A DNA stretch of 54,862 nucleotides from Bacteroidales bacterium UBA5206 (GCA_002412705.1 DHVO01000199.1:17126-71987); one strand, 5' to 3'; counted from the stretch's first letter, positions 16,464-25,692 are shown. Translations and numbers: made by a program. Notes: a model not told the origin generated them from the letters alone.

Positions 16464-19400
16464 ATGAAGGCGAAATCACTTTTTGTTTTCTCTCCTTGGT
16501 TCATGGGGATTTTGATGTTTGTACTGGCAATTGTTTTAGCTGTAGCCACTTTTGTTGAGAACGATTTTGGTGCTGCAAGTGCATACGCAGTTTTCTATAA
16601 CTCCATATGGTTTGAGCTCTTGTTCCTCTTGCTTGCGGTTAACCTTGTTGGACAGATTTTCATATTTAAGCTTTATCGTAAAAGCAAACTTACCATAATG
16701 CTATTTCACTTGGCTTTTATTCTCATGATTATAGGTGCGGCTGTTACTCGCTATATTGGAATAGAGGGAACACTTCACCTTAGGGAAGGAGAGAAAAAAG
16801 CGGTATTTCAATCTCGCGATAAGTATATATCCTCCGAGGTTTTCAACAGCAATGGGGATTTGCTTGCTGCGGCACATAAAAAGTTCACGGTAACTTCGCT
16901 TTCAATAGATAGCTATGCAGAGGATATTGAAACGCCTTCAGGTGATGTAAGCGTTGAACTTACAAAGTTTATGCCCAATGCCATGGAGCAAGTTGTGGAA
17001 ACACCTAACGGACGACCTACTATTTCTCTTATAATCTCAAGGCAAATGGTTGGTAAGGAGTCTGTAGTGTTAACTAGTGGCGATATTTTTAACGTGAAGG
17101 GTTTAGCTCTTGGTTTTGATACAGAGAAACCTCACGATATTAGCTTCGCTTTTAGGTCCGACTCCTTCTTTGTAAAAGCGCCTAAACCGCTAAGCGAGAT
17201 GAGCATGATGTCAAAGGAAGCCGTGATTCATCCCGAAAATACATGGGTTTTATTTTCTCCAATGAAGCTGTACTCCATATCGGGGATTACCATTGTGGCA
17301 CAGAGTGTTTCGGCAAGTGCAACTACCGTTCCAGTGTCAGTAGATCATCAGATGCACCAAACGGGGCGTTCGGCAATGGAATTTGAGGTTACTGGTAGTG
17401 GCATAAGAACTAAGGCCTATCTGTGGACCGATAGCCAATCGGAGAGTAGTAGTGTAACACTTAATCTGGGCGAGAGCAACCTTCGCATTATGTACGGCTC
17501 AAGAGGCGTAAAAATACCTTTTGCTGTATATTTAAATGATTTTGTACTTGAGCGTTACCCTGGTTCAAACAGCCCATCATCCTATAAAAGTAATGTTACA
17601 GTTATAGATACTGCAGGGGCAACTGAATTCCCATTCTCCATTTACATGAATAATATTTTGAAATACAAGGGATTCCGGTTTTACCAGATGTCTTACGATC
17701 AGGACGAACTGGGTACTGTGCTATCGGTAAGCCACGATAGAGCAGGTATGTTAATTACATACATAGGTTACGCACTTTTGTTTCTATTCATGTTCTTATC
17801 CATTTTCAACCCCAAATCGGCGCTTTGGCAAGTAACCCCTTCGTACTGGACAAGCCTTGCACGGAAAGGTTCTGCTGTTATTGTGTTTATGGTAACACTT
17901 GGTTTAAGCTCAACCTTTGCATCGCCTAATGTAGTGCCTCTTGACAAGGCTCTTGCTGATGAGTTTGGCAAAGTACTGGTTCAGGATCAAAAGGGAAGAA
18001 CAAAGCCTTTTTACACCCTAAGCCATGATATTGTTCGGAAAATAACTCGTAAGAATGAGTTCATGGGCTTGTCGTCCATGCAGGTTTTTCTGGGTATATA
18101 TTCCGACTTTGAGAATTGGAAAAATGTGCCAATGATTAAGGTTTCCAATGCAGAACTGGCTCGAGTGCTTGGAGTATCGGGTAACTATGCGGCTTTTACC
18201 AATGTTGTTGATATGAACAATCCAATGGGCGGCTATAAGTTGTCCCGTTTGGTTCAAGAAGCATACGCAAAACCAGAGTCGCAGCGCACTAAGTTCGATA
18301 AAGAGGTAATAAAGGTAGATGAGCGGGTTAATATTCTCTACATGATATACTCTGGTGACTTTATGAAGGTATTCCCCATTAAGGATGATCCTTCGCACAA
18401 GTGGGGGACGCCAGAAGAAGCTTTGCCGTTTGCTACTAGTGCCGATGACTCTTTGTATGTAAAGAACGTGTTGGGGCTTGTTATGAATGGAATTAAAAGT
18501 CCAAATGCACGCGCATTGGAAACCAAGGAGTACATTGAATCGCTGACTTTGTACCAGAAAAGCCATGTAACATATCAACTTCAATCCGACAGCAGGATTA
18601 AGGCCGAAATCTTTTACTATAAAGCAAAGATATTTGAGCGCTTGTTCCCATTCTACGCAGTACTGGGACTTGTTATGATTTTCACCTTAGTCTTTGCTAT
18701 TGTTTCGGGTAAGAGCCAAGTTAAGGGCATGATGCGGATTTTAACCTATGTGCTTGCAGTTGGTTTTGCATTCCATACACTGGCATTGGCCGTTCGCTGG
18801 TATGTGTCTGGACATGCGCCTATGAGCAATGGATATGAATCTATGATTTTTATTTCGTGGGTTACCCTTTTGGCAGGATTTTTATTTAATCGCAAATCTA
18901 AATTTGCCCTATCGGCAACGGCAGTATTGGGATCGCTAACTTTAATGGTTGCCCATTTAAGTTTTATGGATCCTGAGATAACAAGCTTAGTTCCTGTTCT
19001 AAAGTCGTACTGGTTAACCATTCATGTGTCTGTAATTACAGGAAGCTACGGTTTCTTTGGGCTCACTGCAATTCTTGGTTTATTGGTGATGATATTGTAC
19101 TCTCTGGCTGGAAAGCAGAACCTGCAAAGAATAAATGCAACAGCCGATGAACTTACCGTAATTAGCTACCAGAGTTTAACCCTAGGATTATACTTTTTAA
19201 CCATTGGAACATTCCTTGGTGCAATTTGGGCTAATGAATCGTGGGGCCGTTACTGGGGCTGGGATCCTAAGGAAACATGGTCGCTTATTACTATGATTGT
19301 TTACACCTTTGTAGTACACTCCCGAATGATTAAAGGGTTTAAAGGCATGTTCACATATAATGTAATGGGCTTGTTTGCCTTCTCATCTGTACTAATGACC

Positions 19401-19550
19401 TACTTTGGAGTTAACTACTACCTATCTGGCTTACACTCTTATGCGGCAGGTGATCCAGTTCCTGTTCCTACTTTTGTTTATGTTTCTGTAGTGGCCTTGG
19501 TTTCCATAACCATTTTTGCTTATAGGAATTACAAGAAGTTGCATAGCTAA
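16464..19550 (+). CDS. Fused ResB-CcsA (CcsBA) cytochrome c haem lyase
   Basis: This 1028-residue membrane protein combines the two proteins of cytochrome c maturation System II. The N-terminal ResB/CcsB part has membrane helices and a large periplasmic region (about 110-430). The C-terminal CcsA part (about 720-1028) has the haem-handling WWD-type motif (WANESWGRYWGWDPKETW) and flanking histidines. It exports haem and ligates it to CxxCH motifs. It sits beside the cytochrome genes, as expected for a maturation protein serving at least 15 haem sites encoded in this window. A terminator follows. Confidence 0.92.
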   Translation: MKAKSLFVFSPWFMGILMFVLAIVLAVATFVENDFGAASAYAVFYNSIWFELLFLLLAVNLVGQIFIFKLYRKSKLTIMLFHLAFILMIIGAAVTRYIGIEGTLHLREGEKKAVFQSRDKYISSEVFNSNGDLLAAAHKKFTVTSLSIDSYAEDIETPSGDVSVELTKFMPNAMEQVVETPNGRPTISLIISRQMVGKESVVLTSGDIFNVKGLALGFDTEKPHDISFAFRSDSFFVKAPKPLSEMSMMSKEAVIHPENTWVLFSPMKLYSISGITIVAQSVSASATTVPVSVDHQMHQTGRSAMEFEVTGSGIRTKAYLWTDSQSESSSVTLNLGESNLRIMYGSRGVKIPFAVYLNDFVLERYPGSNSPSSYKSNVTVIDTAGATEFPFSIYMNNILKYKGFRFYQMSYDQDELGTVLSVSHDRAGMLITYIGYALLFLFMFLSIFNPKSALWQVTPSYWTSLARKGSAVIVFMVTLGLSSTFASPNVVPLDKALADEFGKVLVQDQKGRTKPFYTLSHDIVRKITRKNEFMGLSSMQVFLGIYSDFENWKNVPMIKVSNAELARVLGVSGNYAAFTNVVDMNNPMGGYKLSRLVQEAYAKPESQRTKFDKEVIKVDERVNILYMIYSGDFMKVFPIKDDPSHKWGTPEEALPFATSADDSLYVKNVLGLVMNGIKSPNARALETKEYIESLTLYQKSHVTYQLQSDSRIKAEIFYYKAKIFERLFPFYAVLGLVMIFTLVFAIVSGKSQVKGMMRILTYVLAVGFAFHTLALAVRWYVSGHAPMSNGYESMIFISWVTLLAGFLFNRKSKFALSATAVLGSLTLMVAHLSFMDPEITSLVPVLKSYWLTIHVSVITGSYGFFGLTAILGLLVMILYSLAGKQNLQRINATADELTVISYQSLTLGLYFLTIGTFLGAIWANESWGRYWGWDPKETWSLITMIVYTFVVHSRMIKGFKGMFTYNVMGLFAFSSVLMTYFGVNYYLSGLHSYAAGDPVPVPTFVYVSVVALVSITIFAYRNYKKLHS

Positions 19551-19570
19551 GATCTCTCAATAAAAATAAG

Positions 19571-19616
19571 CCCACTGGCAGGTTCTCTCTCCAACCTATC
19601 AGTGGGCTTTTTCTTT
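19571..19616 (+). terminator. Intrinsic terminator after ccsBA
   Basis: GCCCACTG and CAGTGGGC pair, with an inner AGGTT/AACCT pairing, and are followed by TTTTTC. Confidence 0.82.
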
Positions 19617-19748
19617 GTGTACTTAGTTGTTATGCTTTTGAGTCATGTTACTCTTGCTGTGCGTTAGGGTTGCTTATGCGCATCAATTCGATACTTTTTC
19701 ATAACTTGACGCAACTATTTTCGAAAATAACCAAAAAGAATATCTGTT

Positions 19749-21056
19749 ATGAGAGTTAGAATTAGATTGTCAGCCCTTCTTTCCTTTCTTTTGATTTTGC
19801 TGGGAGTGGATTCAGATGCGCAATTAACAATTGATGGGCAGTTCAGAACAAGAGCAGAGTATAGGGATGGGTACAAAAAAATTGCCCAAGAAGGATCATA
19901 TGCCGTACCTATAGTTTTGCAGCGTTCCAGATTGATTTTTGGATATTCAGAAGATGCATTAACCTTCAAGTTTTCGGGTCAAGATGCACGCGTTTGGGGA
20001 CAGAATGCAGCCGGTATGGCTAATAGCACTCAGGTTCTTGAGGCTTGGGCAAGTTATGCTTTCTCCCAGAATCTATCTGTAAAATTAGGGCGACAAGAAC
20101 TTAAGTACGATGATCAGAGATTATTCGCTTCAAAGGACTTTAGCTTAACCGGTGCAACCTATGATGCTGCACTCCTAAAGTATGATAACAAGGAGACCGC
20201 TACATTCTTTCATCTTGGGGCTATGATAAATAATAACGCTCAAGATATAGTTCTAACCAACTACAACAGCACATTGCCAAAGTACATGGCCTTTGTTTGG
20301 TTTTCAAAACCAATTTCATCACAAATTACGGTGAATGCAATAAACGTTTTGGATGTTAGCCAAAATACAGCCGATCCGCACTGGATGTATGCACGTAATA
20401 CAATTGGCGGAAATGTGATATCAAGTCTGCAAGCATCTTTTGGCGGTCGATTGGGAGGATATTACCAATTTGGCAATGCGCAAAAGGTTGGAACGTTTAC
20501 TACACCAAAAATTAGCGCTTATGCCTTTAATGCATCAGTGTGGGTAAAGCCGCTCGAAAAATTTATGGTAACGGCCACTTTTGATGCTTATTCGGGACAA
20601 GATTGGAGCGATACGGCTCCTTCAAAGAAAACCTCGTTTAACCGCCTGCTAAACGCTGGCCATGCCCATTTAGGTTTTATGGACTACTTTACATCGGCAA
20701 CACTCTCAGAAGTATTAGGGGCTGGGTTATATAATTTCTTCGTTCGTGCCGATTTAAAATTGAGTGAAAAATCGTCGGTACAAGCAACGGCAAACTACTT
20801 TATGCTTGAAAAGGGCTACTTGCCTGGAGACGTAAAGGTCGATAAAGGGTTGGGAACCGAGCTCGATTTAGTTTTTAACTACAAGGTGGCAAAGTACCTA
20901 TCGGTTCAGGCTGCATGGATGTTTATGCTGCCAACGGAGACCCTTGAGGCTATTCAGGGGCTTGCTCCCAATACAGGGGAGTTCTCTCACTATGCTTACG
21001 TATCATTAAACTTTACACCAAACTTTTTTAAGTGGAGTAAACCAGCGGGTGAGTAA
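19749..21056 (+). CDS. Alginate-export-like outer-membrane porin
   Basis: This 435-residue protein has a signal peptide ending near residue 25 (DSDAQ). The remainder is a regular beta-strand pattern. The opening strand LTIDGQFRTRAEYRDGYK and the RSRLIFGYS, VKLGRQEL and DDQRLF segments are typical of the alginate_exp/porin family in Bacteroidota. It probably forms an outer-membrane channel. It is a single gene after ccsBA, so a link to respiration is only positional. The transported substrate is unknown. Confidence 0.8.
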   Translation: MRVRIRLSALLSFLLILLGVDSDAQLTIDGQFRTRAEYRDGYKKIAQEGSYAVPIVLQRSRLIFGYSEDALTFKFSGQDARVWGQNAAGMANSTQVLEAWASYAFSQNLSVKLGRQELKYDDQRLFASKDFSLTGATYDAALLKYDNKETATFFHLGAMINNNAQDIVLTNYNSTLPKYMAFVWFSKPISSQITVNAINVLDVSQNTADPHWMYARNTIGGNVISSLQASFGGRLGGYYQFGNAQKVGTFTTPKISAYAFNASVWVKPLEKFMVTATFDAYSGQDWSDTAPSKKTSFNRLLNAGHAHLGFMDYFTSATLSEVLGAGLYNFFVRADLKLSEKSSVQATANYFMLEKGYLPGDVKVDKGLGTELDLVFNYKVAKYLSVQAAWMFMLPTETLEAIQGLAPNTGEFSHYAYVSLNFTPNFFKWSKPAGE

Positions 21057-21079
21057 AACGTGTTTCGCAGCATATAATT

Positions 21080-21105
21080 AGCCCTTTTCTAACCAGAAAA
21101 GGGCT
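21080..21105 (+). terminator. Stem-loop after the porin gene
   Basis: AGCCCTTTTCT (21080-21090) and AGAAAAGGGCT (21095-21105) pair perfectly around AACC. No T tract follows, so termination is not certain. Confidence 0.5.
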
Positions 21106-21198
21106 GATGCATTTAAGTAAAACGCATAAAATCAGTGTATAGCAATTTTGTTTAGTGTAGGTATTGTTGCATAACATTATTTAGAATGATTACAATTT

Positions 21199-21214
21199 TG
21201 TTAGCGCGCTAACA
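21199..21214. promoter_or_regulatory. Perfect palindrome, probable Rex operator
   Basis: TGTTAGCGCGCTAACA is a perfect 16-base palindrome and has exactly the TGTTA-N6-TAACA form of Rex sites. It lies next to the -33 element of the promoter for the hydrogenase-regulatory operon. A lone half-site, TTGTTAGCC, occurs again about 45 bases downstream. Confidence 0.6.
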
Positions 21215-21249
21215 TTGTTTTTCGGCAAACAAAAACCTGAGTATATTTG
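21215..21249 (+). promoter_or_regulatory. Bacteroidota-type promoter of the hydrogenase-regulatory operon
   Basis: TTG at 21215-21217 and TATATTTG at 21242-21249 fit the -33 TTG and -7 TAnnTTTG elements, though the 24-base spacing is slightly long. The start codon is about 65 bases downstream. Confidence 0.5.
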
Positions 21250-21314
21250 TGGGAAATTTTGTTAGCCTAAAGAGTTGATTAGTATTGGCTATTTGAAAAT
21301 TAATACCAGCTGTG

Positions 21315-21671
21315 ATGCCCGGAAAAATGAAGCTAAATCAGATAGTTGAAGTTCTCCAAGCAAAAGTGGTTTGCGGTAGCGAGCTGCTAAATACTGAGGT
21401 TGAATTTGCTTTTGCCTCAGACCTAATGAGCGATGTGCTAACTATACAGGCAGATAACCTTCTACTAATTACTGGTTTGGCCAACGTGCAGGCTGTAAGA
21501 ACCGCCGAAATGTCCGATATTAGCGCCATTGTTTTTGTTAGGAACAAAAAAGTTAATGACGATATGATTGAGCTAGCCGAAGAGAACGGAATGGTGCTTA
21601 TAGAGTGTGCTAGTTCGATGTTTAAGGCAGCGGGTTTGCTGTTTGGACAGGGCTTAAAGCCAGTTTACTAA
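21315..21671 (+). CDS. DRTGG domain protein A
   Basis: ATG at 21315 gives 118 residues; a GTG three bases earlier is an alternative. The whole protein is a single DRTGG-like domain, with LNQIVEVLQAKVVCGSELL at the start and a repeated alternating beta/alpha pattern. DRTGG domains occur in phosphotransacetylases and in stand-alone form near [FeFe] hydrogenase genes, where their role is undefined; ligand binding is possible. It opens an operon with an anti-sigma-like ATPase and a hydrogenase-like protein. A related copy lies at 23534. Confidence 0.8.
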   Translation: MPGKMKLNQIVEVLQAKVVCGSELLNTEVEFAFASDLMSDVLTIQADNLLLITGLANVQAVRTAEMSDISAIVFVRNKKVNDDMIELAEENGMVLIECASSMFKAAGLLFGQGLKPVY

Positions 21672-21689
21672 TTAGAAAACTAGGAGCAA

Positions 21690-22115
21690 ATGCATTTTGA
21701 GTATAAGGTGCAAGGAGGAGATTTTGCTAGGGCTGGACTTGCTTCGAGCCAAGTAAAAAAGGTGCTCAAGCAGCTTAACGTTGATGCTAAGGTTATTAAG
21801 CGTGTTGTTGTTGCAATGTATGAGGCAGAAGTTAACATTGTTGCCCACGCGTATCAGGGTACTATAAATGTTGATATTGATACTGAGCGTATAGTTTTGA
21901 ATCTTAAGGACCATGGCCCTGGTATTCCCGATATCCCACTTGCGATGCAGCGTGGATACTCTACTGCTTCGCCAGTAGTAAGGGAGATGGGCTTTGGTGC
22001 TGGTATGGGATTGCCAAATATTCAAAGCAATGCCGATGAGTTTAAAATAACCAGCGAGGTTGGTAAGGGAACGAATTTGGAAATTGTTGTGTACTTAAAC
22101 GTCCCACAAGAATAG
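21690..22115 (+). CDS. Anti-sigma-factor-like ATP-binding protein (RsbW/SpoIIAB type)
   Basis: This 141-residue protein is a single GHKL ATPase fold. It has the N box (AMYEAEVNIVAHAY), the G1 box (LKDHGPGIPD) and the G2 box (FGAGMGLPNIQSNAD). No histidine phosphoacceptor domain is present, so it resembles serine kinases or anti-sigma factors such as RsbW. It lies between a DRTGG gene and the hydrogenase-like gene. The SpoIIE-type phosphatase at 38769 would be a natural antagonist in a partner-switching pathway, but no anti-anti-sigma (STAS) protein is seen in the window. Confidence 0.82.
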   Translation: MHFEYKVQGGDFARAGLASSQVKKVLKQLNVDAKVIKRVVVAMYEAEVNIVAHAYQGTINVDIDTERIVLNLKDHGPGIPDIPLAMQRGYSTASPVVREMGFGAGMGLPNIQSNADEFKITSEVGKGTNLEIVVYLNVPQE

Positions 22116-22122
22116 CAGAGGA

Positions 22123-23493
22123 ATGGAGAACCAGTTTTTTCACCATGCATTAAAGATTCTTCGCGATGTGTGCATCGGCTGTTCACATTGTATGAGGGTT
22201 TGTCCTACAGAAGCCCTAAGGGTGAAGGATGGGAAAGCTGTTCTTTATGAGGATAGATGTGTTGATTGTGGTGAGTGTTTCCGTGTATGCCCTGTAAATG
22301 CTATTATTATTGAACAGGACGACTTCTCCAAAATTTTTGGGTATAAACATAGAGTTGCTCTGGTTCCTGCCGTACTCATGGGGCAGTTCCCTGAAGAGCT
22401 ATCTCCTAGTGAAATATATAGCGTCCTTTTAGAACTGGGCTTTACCGATGTTTACGAAGTTGAAAACTCCGTTGAGGTTCTTGTCGATGAGGTTAACGCC
22501 TATGTTAGCAACAGGGAACACGAACAGCCAATAATATCATCCTTTTGTCCTGCCATTATCCGCCTTATTCAGGTAAAATTCCCTTCGTTGGTCGATAACA
22601 TAATGTTGCTAAGGCCCCCGCTTGATGTGTCGGCTTTATACTGCAAGAAACAGCTTATGGACAAGGGTATTGCCGAAGATGAAATTGGCATCTTTTACAT
22701 CACTCCATGTGCAGCAAAAATTGCAGCCATTAAAAGCCCTGTAGGCGAGGATAGATCAGAGGTTACAGGGGTAATTAACATGGATCTTATTTACAATCGC
22801 GTGTTACGAACCCTAAAGCAAAAAGGGGTAGAGTCTTGCGTAGTTCCTGAAAAAACTAGCCTAACCGAACGCTCAATACTATGGAGCCTTACTAATGGTG
22901 AAGCAGCCCATGTTAATGGCCGCTGTATGGCTATTGATGAAATCCACAACGTGATAGAATTCTTGGAGAAAATTGAGAGCGAAGAGATTACCGATATCGA
23001 TTTTCTGGAGCTAAGAGCTTGTGACGAGAGCTGTGCTGGTGGAGTGCTGGCTGCGGGGAATCGCTTCCTAACCGTAGAGAAACTTAGAAGTAGAGCTGTA
23101 AATATAAAAGCAGAGGAGGAGACGCTGCCCGATCCTTCCTGGAAAAACATTACTGAGTATAAGGGTTACCTAACATCAATGCTGGCAATACAGCCTGTAA
23201 CGCCTCGTTCTATGCTTAAGTTAGATGAGGATATGGCTAAAGCCATGAAAAAGATGGAACGGGTAAGGCGTATTATGTGCTTTTTGCCAGGGATTGATTG
23301 TGGTACCTGTGGTGCACCATCGTGTCAGGCATTGGCAGAGGATATAGTGCAAGGAAAAGCTGCCATTTCCCACTGCATCTTTATTCAGCGAAACATGGAG
23401 CAGACCCGAAAGTTACACCCAGATCATGCATACCGAATAATGGAGAAGATTTGGGGCAAGGATCGATTTACAAAGAATTGCAATAAAAAGTAG
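22123..23493 (+). CDS. Hydrogenase-like Fe-S protein (ferredoxin + H-cluster-type domain + Fe-S domain)
   Basis: The 456-residue protein starts with two [4Fe-4S] motifs (C17, C20, C23, C27 and C46, C49, C52, C56). A divergent [FeFe] hydrogenase large-subunit domain follows, with SSFCPAI, ITPCAAK and RACDESCAGG in place of the catalytic L1, L2 and L3 motifs. The C-terminus has a CGTCGAPSCQALAEDIVQG Fe-S domain. All four H-cluster cysteine positions seem kept, but the surrounding motifs differ from catalytic enzymes. It may sense redox state or H2, or act as an accessory electron carrier. It sits in the DRTGG/PHP/ATPase cassette before hydrogenase 2. Confidence 0.82.
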   Translation: MENQFFHHALKILRDVCIGCSHCMRVCPTEALRVKDGKAVLYEDRCVDCGECFRVCPVNAIIIEQDDFSKIFGYKHRVALVPAVLMGQFPEELSPSEIYSVLLELGFTDVYEVENSVEVLVDEVNAYVSNREHEQPIISSFCPAIIRLIQVKFPSLVDNIMLLRPPLDVSALYCKKQLMDKGIAEDEIGIFYITPCAAKIAAIKSPVGEDRSEVTGVINMDLIYNRVLRTLKQKGVESCVVPEKTSLTERSILWSLTNGEAAHVNGRCMAIDEIHNVIEFLEKIESEEITDIDFLELRACDESCAGGVLAAGNRFLTVEKLRSRAVNIKAEEETLPDPSWKNITEYKGYLTSMLAIQPVTPRSMLKLDEDMAKAMKKMERVRRIMCFLPGIDCGTCGAPSCQALAEDIVQGKAAISHCIFIQRNMEQTRKLHPDHAYRIMEKIWGKDRFTKNCNKK

Positions 23494-23533
23494 GCTTGGC
23501 CTTTGTCGCTAACCTAAACACAAAATAGAGAGT

Positions 23534-23869
23534 ATGACAGTTGCTGATATTGTTACAGCCTTAAACCTTGAGGTTCTTTCGGGAGCAAAAGGGCTTCAGC
23601 GTGAAGTAACAGGAGGATACACCTCCGATTTGCTAAGTGACGTTATGGGATTTGCCGATGCTGGTGCCGTTTGGGTAACATTGCAAACCCACAAAAATGT
23701 AATGGCTGTTGCCTCCCTAAAGGAGCTAGGTGCCATAGTGCTTGTTAAGGGCTTTAAGCCAGAACCAGATACCGTTGAGCAGAGCAACGAGGAGGAAATT
23801 CCTGTTCTGGGAACGGATTTGAGTGCATTCGAAATTACTGGTAAACTATATAACTTGCTTAATCAGTAA
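23534..23869 (+). CDS. DRTGG domain protein B
   Basis: This 111-residue single-domain protein begins VADIVTALNLEVLSGAKGL and contains YTSDLLSDVMGFADAGAVWVTLQTH, which parallels the FASDLMSDVLTIQADNLLLITG stretch of the DRTGG protein at 21315. It is thus a divergent paralogue within the same operon. Its last base is the first base of the following PHP gene (ATGA-type overlap). Ligand and partners are unknown. Confidence 0.78.
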   Translation: MTVADIVTALNLEVLSGAKGLQREVTGGYTSDLLSDVMGFADAGAVWVTLQTHKNVMAVASLKELGAIVLVKGFKPEPDTVEQSNEEEIPVLGTDLSAFEITGKLYNLLNQ

Positions 23870-24606
23870 TGAACTTGTACCGAGCCGATTTGCATATGCA
23901 CACTGTTTTATCACCCTGTGGCGATTTAGACATGAGCCCAGTTAACTTGGTGAATCAGGCGGCAAGCTGCGGTTTGGACATTATAGCCATAACCGATCAT
24001 AACTCAACCCTACACGGCCCTATTGTTAGGAGACTGGCCAAAAGCAAGGGGATTATGGTTCTTTATGGTGCAGAGGTTACAACAAAGGAAGAGGCGCATT
24101 GTGTTTGCTTGTTCGACACAGAGGAACAGCGAATGGTTTTTCAGGAGTATCTAGAGACCCATCTTCCCAATATCCCCAATAACCCCGACGTATTTGGGTA
24201 CCAGGTGGAGGTTGATGAGAACGATGAGATACTTCAGGAGATTGAGCCGCTGCTAATATCTGCGTTAGATGTTGGGGTAAACCAAATTGAGGCCTATGTT
24301 CATAAGCTGGGAGGGTTGTTTATTCCGGCTCATGTTAACAAAACAAAGTATAGCCTTATAAGTCAGCTTGGCTTTGTGCCATTCGATTTAAAGTGCGATG
24401 CTCTTGAGCTGTCTCTGCACACTACTGTAGACGAGTTTAAGGCAAAGAACAACTACCTAAAAAGCGCCCGATTTATAAGGAGTTCCGATGCTCACATGTT
24501 AAGCCAAATAGGCTCCGCCTTTACTACCTTACAAATGGAGCACCGTACATTTGATGAGCTACGTAAGGCGTTGAACGGGATTGATGGACGCGATATTATT
24601 CAGTAA
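23869..24606 (+). CDS. PHP-domain phosphoesterase-like protein
   Basis: The 245-residue protein has the PHP metal-binding motifs. These are DLHMHTVLSPCGD (H9, H11), ITDHNS, a central GAEVTTKE, AHVNK and SSDAH near the C-terminus. PHP proteins are metal-dependent phosphoesterases, for example histidinol phosphatase or polymerase-associated domains. This subgroup is found beside hydrogenase-associated DRTGG genes. It overlaps the preceding gene and ends seven bases before the next. Its substrate is unknown. Confidence 0.82.
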   Translation: MNLYRADLHMHTVLSPCGDLDMSPVNLVNQAASCGLDIIAITDHNSTLHGPIVRRLAKSKGIMVLYGAEVTTKEEAHCVCLFDTEEQRMVFQEYLETHLPNIPNNPDVFGYQVEVDENDEILQEIEPLLISALDVGVNQIEAYVHKLGGLFIPAHVNKTKYSLISQLGFVPFDLKCDALELSLHTTVDEFKAKNNYLKSARFIRSSDAHMLSQIGSAFTTLQMEHRTFDELRKALNGIDGRDIIQ

Positions 24607-24613
24607 TAAGGTT

Positions 24614-25159
24614 ATGAAGGACTTATCGTTACATATTCTTGATATTGCACAGAACTCAATAACTGCTAAGGCTACATTAATTCAAATAGCCATAGTTGAG
24701 GATACTGTTGCCGATACGTACACCATAACAATTACCGATAATGGGTATGGTATTCCCCCTGATATGTTAGCCAGGGTTACCGATCCTTATACAACGTCGC
24801 GCACAACCCGAAAAGTTGGTCTTGGCATACCCCTATTTAAGCAAAATGCGGAGCGCACAGGAGGCGGGCTAACCATAACATCGGAGGTAGGTAAAGGTAC
24901 AGTGCTTACGGCAGGGTTTGTGCATTCTAATATAGATAGGCCAGCACTGGGGGATATTGCAGGAGTTGTAGTTATCCTTGTATCAGCAAATCCTAGTATT
25001 GACTTTGTTTACACGCATGTTGTAAACCAGCAAAGTTATGTTTTTGATACCCGCGAGGTGCGCGAAGCACTTGATGGGATTCCGCTAAATGAGCCCTCGG
25101 TTATTCCCTTGCTAAAGGAGATGATTGCTGCAAATTTAGAAGAGTTACAAATAGGGTAG
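24614..25159 (+). CDS. GHKL ATP-binding protein, histidine-kinase-like
   Basis: The ATG at 24614 is chosen because MKDLSLHILDIAQNSI is a typical start for this family and lies just after the PHP stop. The protein is 181 residues. It has the N box (LDIAQNSITAKAT), the G1 box (TDNGYGIPP) and the G2 box (GLGIPLFKQNAERTGGGL). No dimerisation or phosphoacceptor histidine domain is visible. Together with the ATPase at 21690 it makes two separate ATP-binding regulatory proteins in one cassette. It may be a kinase or chaperone for a neighbouring Fe-S protein. Confidence 0.8.
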   Translation: MKDLSLHILDIAQNSITAKATLIQIAIVEDTVADTYTITITDNGYGIPPDMLARVTDPYTTSRTTRKVGLGIPLFKQNAERTGGGLTITSEVGKGTVLTAGFVHSNIDRPALGDIAGVVVILVSANPSIDFVYTHVVNQQSYVFDTREVREALDGIPLNEPSVIPLLKEMIAANLEELQIG

Positions 25160-25272
25160 CTTAGGTTATAAAACATAACAACAATGAGGTAAATGTGTTG
25201 CAATTGAGATAAATTTACGGACTAAAACTTACAATTTGTTTTTTTAATTCAAATATTTTAGGAGAGAAAAGT

Positions 25273-25671
25273 ATGGCAAAGGTTAAATCGCTAGCCGATC
25301 TTAAAAAGATGAAGGAGCAGCTTCAGTCTAAGGTCGACTTGAGAGAGAAGGGTGAAGACCCCGAGAGCCGTGTTCAAGTGAAAGTGGCTATGGCTACTTG
25401 CGGAATTGCCTCGGGAGCTAAAACCGTGATGGACTACTTCCTCGAAGAGCTTGATAAGCGCAGCATCGATGCAGTTGTTACTCAAACTGGTTGCATGGGG
25501 TACTGCTACGCAGAGCCTACAATTGAGGTTAAGCTTCCTGGTCAAGAGCCTGTTGTTATTGGCTACGTTGATGTAAAGAAAGCTGACGAAATTATCGAGA
25601 AGTACATTAAGAACGGTGAATTGGTTGATGGTATCATCCCAATGAACTACAATACTATCGACAATCAATAA
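25273..25671 (+). CDS. Thioredoxin-like [2Fe-2S] ferredoxin domain protein (HndB-like)
   Basis: This 132-residue protein has a short coiled N-terminus and a thioredoxin-like ferredoxin domain. Three cysteines are visible (C43 in ATCGIASGA, C74 and C78 in TGCMGYC) instead of the usual four, so cluster binding may be altered. Similar small subunits (HndB) accompany NADP-linked [FeFe] hydrogenases. AGGAGAG lies nine bases before the start. The gene is 21 bases from the hydB-2 gene and belongs to the same transcript. Its codon use is already as biased as that of the hydrogenase genes. Confidence 0.82.
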   Translation: MAKVKSLADLKKMKEQLQSKVDLREKGEDPESRVQVKVAMATCGIASGAKTVMDYFLEELDKRSIDAVVTQTGCMGYCYAEPTIEVKLPGQEPVVIGYVDVKKADEIIEKYIKNGELVDGIIPMNYNTIDNQ

Positions 25672-25692
25672 CCGCTTAGGAGGACTAAAGAA

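Noticed and set aside
25165..25179. GTTAT-N5-ATAAC inverted repeat before the HndB-like gene as a third Rex site
   Set aside because: The core GTTA to TAAC spacing is seven bases instead of six and the outer bases do not match, so it does not fit the Rex form.
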